Shown in pieces: positions 7,158-11,078 of a stretch of DNA of 11,078 bases. The notes under the pieces are model-generated. The model did no database searches. It worked only from the letters and a program-made list of their open reading frames with translations, and was not told where the DNA came from. Source of the DNA: CAYGTK01 sp964352775 (GTDB taxonomy: Bacteria > Bacteroidota > Bacteroidia > Chitinophagales > CAIOSU01). A program made the translations under genes and the position numbers. The stretch is from positions 1-11,078 of the forward strand of contig CAYGTK010000143.1 of assembly GCA_964352775.1 (NCBI GenBank), read 5' to 3'. Each line of letters begins with the position of its first letter. Position 1 is the stretch's first letter.

Positions 7158-10100
7158 TCACTTTAGGCGAAGTACCACATCATCTACATCCACCAGAGTG
7201 CTTTCTGTTAGAACAAGTTCACCCACCGTGCCTGAAGTGGAAGCAGTAATAGTACTTTCCATTTTCATGGCTTCTATTACAAATAGTGGACTGTTCTTCT
7301 TCAGTTTATCACCTGGCTTAACCAATATTTTGCTCAGCATTCCTTGTAGTGGCGAGCCAATATCTTTATCGCCTTTTACCTTTTCATGGCTGATCTTTTC
7401 AACGTTTACGGAAAGGTCTTGCACCTTCACTTCGCGCGATTGGCCGTTCAATTTAAAGCCTACTACGCGCATACCCTCATCGTCTGGTTCTCCAACAAAA
7501 ATGAGCTGTACTAGCAAATTCTTACCCGGTGCGATCTCTATCAATGCCTCGGGATTATCCTCGTTCATGCCATAGAAGAACAGCGTACTAGGTATCACGC
7601 TCACATCACCATACAATTCGTGGTGGGTGTGGTAGTCTTTGTAAACCTTAGGGTAGAGTTTGTAAGAGATGAAATCTAGCAGGGTAGTAGCTGTGCCAAA
7701 TTCCTTTCGGAACGTAATGAATTCCTTATCGAAATCTATCGGCTGTAAATGCTCGTTCGCCCTCTTCTTAAAAGGCTTTTCTCCTTTCAAGACTAGCTTT
7801 TGCAGTTCTTTAGGGAATCCGCCGTAGGGTTGGCCCAACTCTCCACGGAAAAATGACTTCACACTATCTGGAAACGCTATGTTCTCTCCTTTTTCTAGAA
7901 TATCATCTTTAGTAAGGCCATTACTAACCATATATAGGGCCATATCGCCCACTACTTTACTGGATGGGGTAACCTTTACCACATCGCCAAATAGTTTGTT
8001 TACGGCTGTATAGGCCTCTTTTATCTCCTCCATTTTTTCACCTAAGCCTAGCGATATTGCTTGCGGCTTTAGGTTAGAGTATTGTCCGCCTGGTATTTCA
8101 TGCTGATAGACATCTGCTGTACCCGCTTTCAAACCTGATTCAAATGGATAATAGTGTTCACGAACGGTTTCCCAGTAGTTGGAGTATCGGTTCAAGGAAT
8201 GCACATCTACATCCACTTCATGTGGTGTATTGCGAAGCATCTCCACCATTGTGTTAAAGTTAGGCTGGGAGGTAAGTCCTGACACACTAGCGAGCGCAAC
8301 GTCTACCACATCCACTCCTGCCTCAATAGCTTTCATATAAGTGGCCAACTGCGCCCCAGACGTATCATGTGTATGTAGATGAATGGGAATGTCTACCGTT
8401 TCTTTCAATTTACTGATCAATTCTTGAGCAGCATAAGGTTTTAATAAGCCCGCCATATCTTTTACCGCTAGAATATGGGCACCAGCATCTTCCAACTTTT
8501 TAGCTAGATCGAGATAGTAATCGAGTGTAAATTTGCTCTTTTCAGGATCTAGAATATCACCCGTGTAGCAGATACATACTTCAGCAATACTATTGGTATT
8601 GTTCCGAACGGTATCGATGCTCACTTTCATATTCTCTACCCAATTCAAGGAATCGAATATTCGGAAAACGTCCATGCCCGTTTCGGCAGCTTGTTCAATG
8701 AACTTTACTACCAGATTATCAGGATAAGCAGTATAACCAACTGCATTACTTCCACGCAATAGCATCTGCGTAAGTAGATTAGGCATTGTAGCTCTTAGTT
8801 GTGCTAATCTAGCCCAGGGGTCTTCTTTCAAAAAGCGTAGTGCTACATCAAAGGTAGCACCGCCCCATACTTCCATGCTGAACAGGTTGGAATGCTGTTT
8901 ACTAAAGCCTTCTGCAACCTTTAGCATATCGGCAGTTCTAACTCGTGTGGCTAGAAGACTCTGATGTGCATCGCGGAAAGTAGTATCGGTGAATTTCACC
9001 GTCTTTTCATTTTTCAACCATTTCGAAAAGCCATCTGCACCTAGTTTATCAAGCATTTGCTTTGTCCCGGGTGTGTGAGTGCCATATCGGTCAAACTCTG
9101 GCACTATGGGTGTGTTCAGCTTTGCTCTTGGGTCTATGTATCGTACATCAGCATTTCCGTTCACGGTTACATTAGCTAAGAAACTCAATGTCTTAGTTCC
9201 ACGATCCTGTGGCTTTTTGAAAGCTGTCAGTTCTGGATGATTGGCAATAAAACCAACGGTAGCATCGCCATTAAGAAAAGTATCATGCTGAAGCACATTC
9301 ATTAAGAAAGGCATATTGGTCTTCACACCGCGAACACGATACTCCGTTAATGCTCTATGCAATCTTCGTGCTGCTCCTGGAAGGGTTCTTCCTTTTGCGG
9401 TCACCTTGGCTAACATGCTATCAAAGAAAGGCGAGATCTTCACCCCACGATAAGAGCTACCCTCATCCAAACGGATACCGAAACCACTAGCACTTCTATA
9501 GGCTACTATGGTGCCATAATCAGGCTGAAAGTTATTTTCAGGATCTTCCGTAGTGATACGGCATTGAATGGCAAAGCCCCTACAAGGCACATCTTTTTGG
9601 CTACGGATAAATATACCAGAGCTATCTAAAGCGTGGCCCGCCGCTATCAATATCTGACTGCGAACGATGTCAATACCAGTTATTTCTTCCGTTACGGTAT
9701 GTTCTACTTGTATCCGTGGGTTGACTTCAATGAAGAATACATTCTCTTCAGCATCTACCAAAAACTCTACAGTACCAGCATTATTATACTTCACCTTTCG
9801 CGCTATGCGTAATGCTGCAGTGTATAAGTTATCTCTTGTAGCCTGACTTAAACCAAGCGAGGGAGCAATTTCTACCACCTTCTGAAAACGGCGTTGTACC
9901 GAGCAATCACGTTCATATAAGTGAACAACGTTGCCGTGGCGGTCACCTAGTATTTGTACTTCAATGTGTTTAGGGTCGTCTATGTATCGCTCAATGAAAA
10001 CAGTATCGTTCCCAAAAGCAGTTTTAGCCTCACTCTTGGCCTCCTTCATTAGCTTGACTAAGTCGGCATCGCTGCGTGCAATTCGCATACCTCGTCCACC

Positions 10101-10595
10101 ACCGCCAGCTACAGCTTTTATCATAACGGGATACCCAATTCTAGTGGCTTCTTCCTTAGCTATTTTATCGCTGGTTAGGTCGCGCTCATTACTTTCAATT
10201 ACCTGAACGTGGGCAGACTTAGCTACGCGTTTGGCTTTTTCTTTATCACCCAACTGATCCATTATCTCAGGATCAGGTCCAACGAATATGATACCCATTT
10301 CGCGGCACCTACTCGCAAAGGCTACGTTTTCTGATAAGAACCCGTAACCAGGATGAATAGCATCAGCACCAATATGTTTGGCAAGCTGTACTATTTCCTC
10401 AATATCTAAATAAGGCTTTAAGGGGTCATTCTCTTGGCCTATCTGGTAGGCTTCATCAGCTTTATAACGATGAAGCGAGAAGCGATCTTCGTAGGTATAT
10501 AGGGCTACGGTGCGTATACGTAATTCACTAGCTGCTCTCAATACGCGTATAGCTATTTCGCCTCTGTTGGCGACCAATAGTTTCTTTATCTGCAT
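7158..10595 (-). CDS. pyc: Pyruvate carboxylase (biotin-dependent, single chain)
   Basis: This 1145-residue enzyme converts pyruvate, bicarbonate and ATP to oxaloacetate, replenishing the TCA cycle. Domains in order: biotin carboxylase (about 1-455), with the ATP-grasp glycine loop AVAGGGGRGM (161-170), K160, KHIEVQ (209-214), RRFQK (235-239) and IEVNPRIQVEHTVTE (289-303); the carboxyltransferase barrel (about 530-800), with DTTFRDAHQS (537-546) and metal ligands D542, carbamylated-lysine candidate K712 (VKDMAGL), H741 and H743 (HLHTHD); the PYC/OADA region with T876 (VTPSSK), the position of the CT catalytic Thr; and the C-terminal biotinyl domain (about 1078-1145) with biotin lysine K1111 in EAMKMES. 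The length matches single-chain bacterial enzymes (about 1150) and all key residues are intact. ATG start at 10593-10595. The YdeI-like gene follows after 1 nt. A candidate Bacteroidota promoter lies at 10623-10655. Confidence 0.98.
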   Translation of the reverse strand: MQIKKLLVANRGEIAIRVLRAASELRIRTVALYTYEDRFSLHRYKADEAYQIGQENDPLKPYLDIEEIVQLAKHIGADAIHPGYGFLSENVAFASRCREMGIIFVGPDPEIMDQLGDKEKAKRVAKSAHVQVIESNERDLTSDKIAKEEATRIGYPVMIKAVAGGGGRGMRIARSDADLVKLMKEAKSEAKTAFGNDTVFIERYIDDPKHIEVQILGDRHGNVVHLYERDCSVQRRFQKVVEIAPSLGLSQATRDNLYTAALRIARKVKYNNAGTVEFLVDAEENVFFIEVNPRIQVEHTVTEEITGIDIVRSQILIAAGHALDSSGIFIRSQKDVPCRGFAIQCRITTEDPENNFQPDYGTIVAYRSASGFGIRLDEGSSYRGVKISPFFDSMLAKVTAKGRTLPGAARRLHRALTEYRVRGVKTNMPFLMNVLQHDTFLNGDATVGFIANHPELTAFKKPQDRGTKTLSFLANVTVNGNADVRYIDPRAKLNTPIVPEFDRYGTHTPGTKQMLDKLGADGFSKWLKNEKTVKFTDTTFRDAHQSLLATRVRTADMLKVAEGFSKQHSNLFSMEVWGGATFDVALRFLKEDPWARLAQLRATMPNLLTQMLLRGSNAVGYTAYPDNLVVKFIEQAAETGMDVFRIFDSLNWVENMKVSIDTVRNNTNSIAEVCICYTGDILDPEKSKFTLDYYLDLAKKLEDAGAHILAVKDMAGLLKPYAAQELISKLKETVDIPIHLHTHDTSGAQLATYMKAIEAGVDVVDVALASVSGLTSQPNFNTMVEMLRNTPHEVDVDVHSLNRYSNYWETVREHYYPFESGLKAGTADVYQHEIPGGQYSNLKPQAISLGLGEKMEEIKEAYTAVNKLFGDVVKVTPSSKVVGDMALYMVSNGLTKDDILEKGENIAFPDSVKSFFRGELGQPYGGFPKELQKLVLKGEKPFKKRANEHLQPIDFDKEFITFRKEFGTATTLLDFISYKLYPKVYKDYHTHHELYGDVSVIPSTLFFYGMNEDNPEALIEIAPGKNLLVQLIFVGEPDDEGMRVVGFKLNGQSREVKVQDLSVNVEKISHEKVKGDKDIGSPLQGMLSKILVKPGDKLKKNSPLFVIEAMKMESTITASTSGTVGELVLTESTLVDVDDVVLRLK

Positions 10596-10622
10596 GGTAA
10601 TTATCTATCGACTGTGTTCACC

Positions 10623-10655
10623 CCTAAGTACGTGAAAAAGCTAGGTTTGGGCAAA
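10623..10655 (-). promoter_or_regulatory. Candidate Bacteroidota-type promoter for pyc
   Basis: On the minus strand TTTG (10655-10652) is followed after 21 nt by TACTTAGG (10630-10623). This compares with the Bacteroidota consensus TTTG / TAnnTTTG; the -33 element is exact and the -7 element has two mismatches. Transcription would start about 20 nt upstream of the pyc ATG. The placement in the 124-nt gap fits, but the -7 match is imperfect. Confidence 0.3.
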
Positions 10656-10666
10656 TGTTAAGGGGA

Positions 10667-10692
10667 GTAAGATCTAAGGTTATAGATCTTAC
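10667..10692. repeat. Inverted repeat GTAAGATCT-N8-AGATCTTAC
   Basis: Perfect 9-bp arms (10667-10675 and 10684-10692) flank an 8-nt loop. With one bulged base the stem extends through two or three G/C pairs (GGG on one side, CCC on the other). It lies 27 nt downstream of the stop of the minus-strand gene ending at 10720 and 12 nt upstream of the TTTG element proposed for pyc. It could be a weak 3' terminator hairpin (CTCCCCTTAAC follows, with no T run) or an operator for pyc. A separate perfect palindrome, CTATCGATAG, is adjacent at 10694-10703. Confidence 0.5.
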
Positions 10693-10719
10693 CCTATCGA
10701 TAGTAGAGAAAGGCTCTGA

Positions 10720-11078
10720 CTAGGTCTTACGCTTCTTCTTTTTCGCTGCTGGGAAAAGCACATTGTTGAGGATAAGTCGATAGCCCGCTGAATTAGGGTG
10801 CAGGTTCAAGTCTGTTTGCGGGTCGCCCACAAAATGCTGGTAATCTTCTGGGTCGTGGCCACCGTAAAAAGTAAAGAAACCTAGACCGTATGTATTATGG
10901 ATATAACGGGCTTCTCCAGCACTTTTGTTCTGCCCCATGATTAATACGTCGGGCTTTACGTAACGCTTGTCAAAAGCAGTAGCCTGACCCATAAAACCTT
11001 TAACCGTTCGGGTATGGCATTGGGTTAGCATAGTAGGTACTTGGTCCCACTTAGCAGAGAAATCGAAAAGCGTGAAAT
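10720..11078 (-). CDS. Bacteroidota protein labelled 'asparagine synthetase B', C-terminal part
   Basis: The frame is open to the right edge, so only about 118 C-terminal residues are seen. The in-frame Met at 11029-11031 is internal: upstream codons continue with FTLFDFSASKWDQVPT. The peptide has MLTQCHTRTVKGFMGQ, YVKPDVLIMGQNKS, GFFTFYGGHDPEDYQHFVGD and HPNSAGYRLILNNVLFPA, ending in the basic tail AAKKKKRKT. From memory this matches a conserved Bacteroidota family of roughly 400-residue exported-looking proteins that databases often name asparagine synthetase B. The visible part shows neither a glutaminase nor an ATP-pyrophosphatase motif of true AsnB. The GGHDPEDY segment instead recalls ThuA/class-I-amidotransferase-like folds. 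I therefore do not assign the enzyme activity. Confidence 0.65.
   Translation of the reverse strand, partial: FTLFDFSAKWDQVPTMLTQCHTRTVKGFMGQATAFDKRYVKPDVLIMGQNKSAGEARYIHNTYGLGFFTFYGGHDPEDYQHFVGDPQTDLNLHPNSAGYRLILNNVLFPAAKKKKRKT

Noticed and set aside
7198..7575. Long plus-strand frame opposite the biotinyl domain of pyruvate carboxylase.
   Set aside because: It is an antisense shadow of a fully conserved coding region; the composition is Ser/Thr/Pro-rich, as expected from reading the opposite strand.

Overview
The window reads as an ordinary chromosomal segment of a Bacteroidota bacterium, most likely in the Chitinophagia/Sphingobacteriia part of the phylum. The basis is protein family content: a MoxR–DUF58 pair, a Bacteroidota-type GT9 glycosyltransferase, a DUF5684 membrane protein, the protein family labelled 'asparagine synthetase B' in this phylum, and a conserved hypothetical protein whose relatives I know only from Bacteroidota. 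Shine-Dalgarno sequences are mostly absent and two starts are TTG. I see no mobile elements, phage genes, CRISPR arrays, tRNAs or rRNAs.

Plus-strand block, 1-3101. The 3' end of a MoxR AAA+ ATPase gene overlaps a DUF58 (degenerate vWA) gene by 4 nt. A GT9 glycosyltransferase gene follows after 60 nt. Next comes a possible 30-codon gene for a hydrophobic peptide, then a hairpin with a T run (3122-3188) at the convergent junction with the minus-strand block.

Minus-strand block, 11078 down to 3190. In transcription order it holds: the C-terminal part of a protein usually labelled asparagine synthetase B; a full-length biotin-dependent pyruvate carboxylase (1145 aa) followed after 1 nt by a DUF1905/YdeI-like protein; a small DUF5684 membrane protein ending in a textbook intrinsic terminator; a 338-aa conserved hypothetical protein; and an orphan membrane-bound hybrid histidine kinase with a C-terminal receiver.

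The most interesting item is the 338-aa hypothetical protein. Its residues line up with the core of the protein kinase/aminoglycoside phosphotransferase fold: a candidate ATP lysine, a hinge with E-x-I-P-G, a G-D-x4-N catalytic loop and an I-D-F-D metal motif. It may be an uncharacterised small-molecule or protein kinase family. Second-tier observations are the 30-codon peptide, the tight pairing of pyruvate carboxylase with a YdeI-like protein, and AGATCT-centred inverted repeats at both ends of that pair. No strong sign of a multi-gene novel defence or mobile system is visible.
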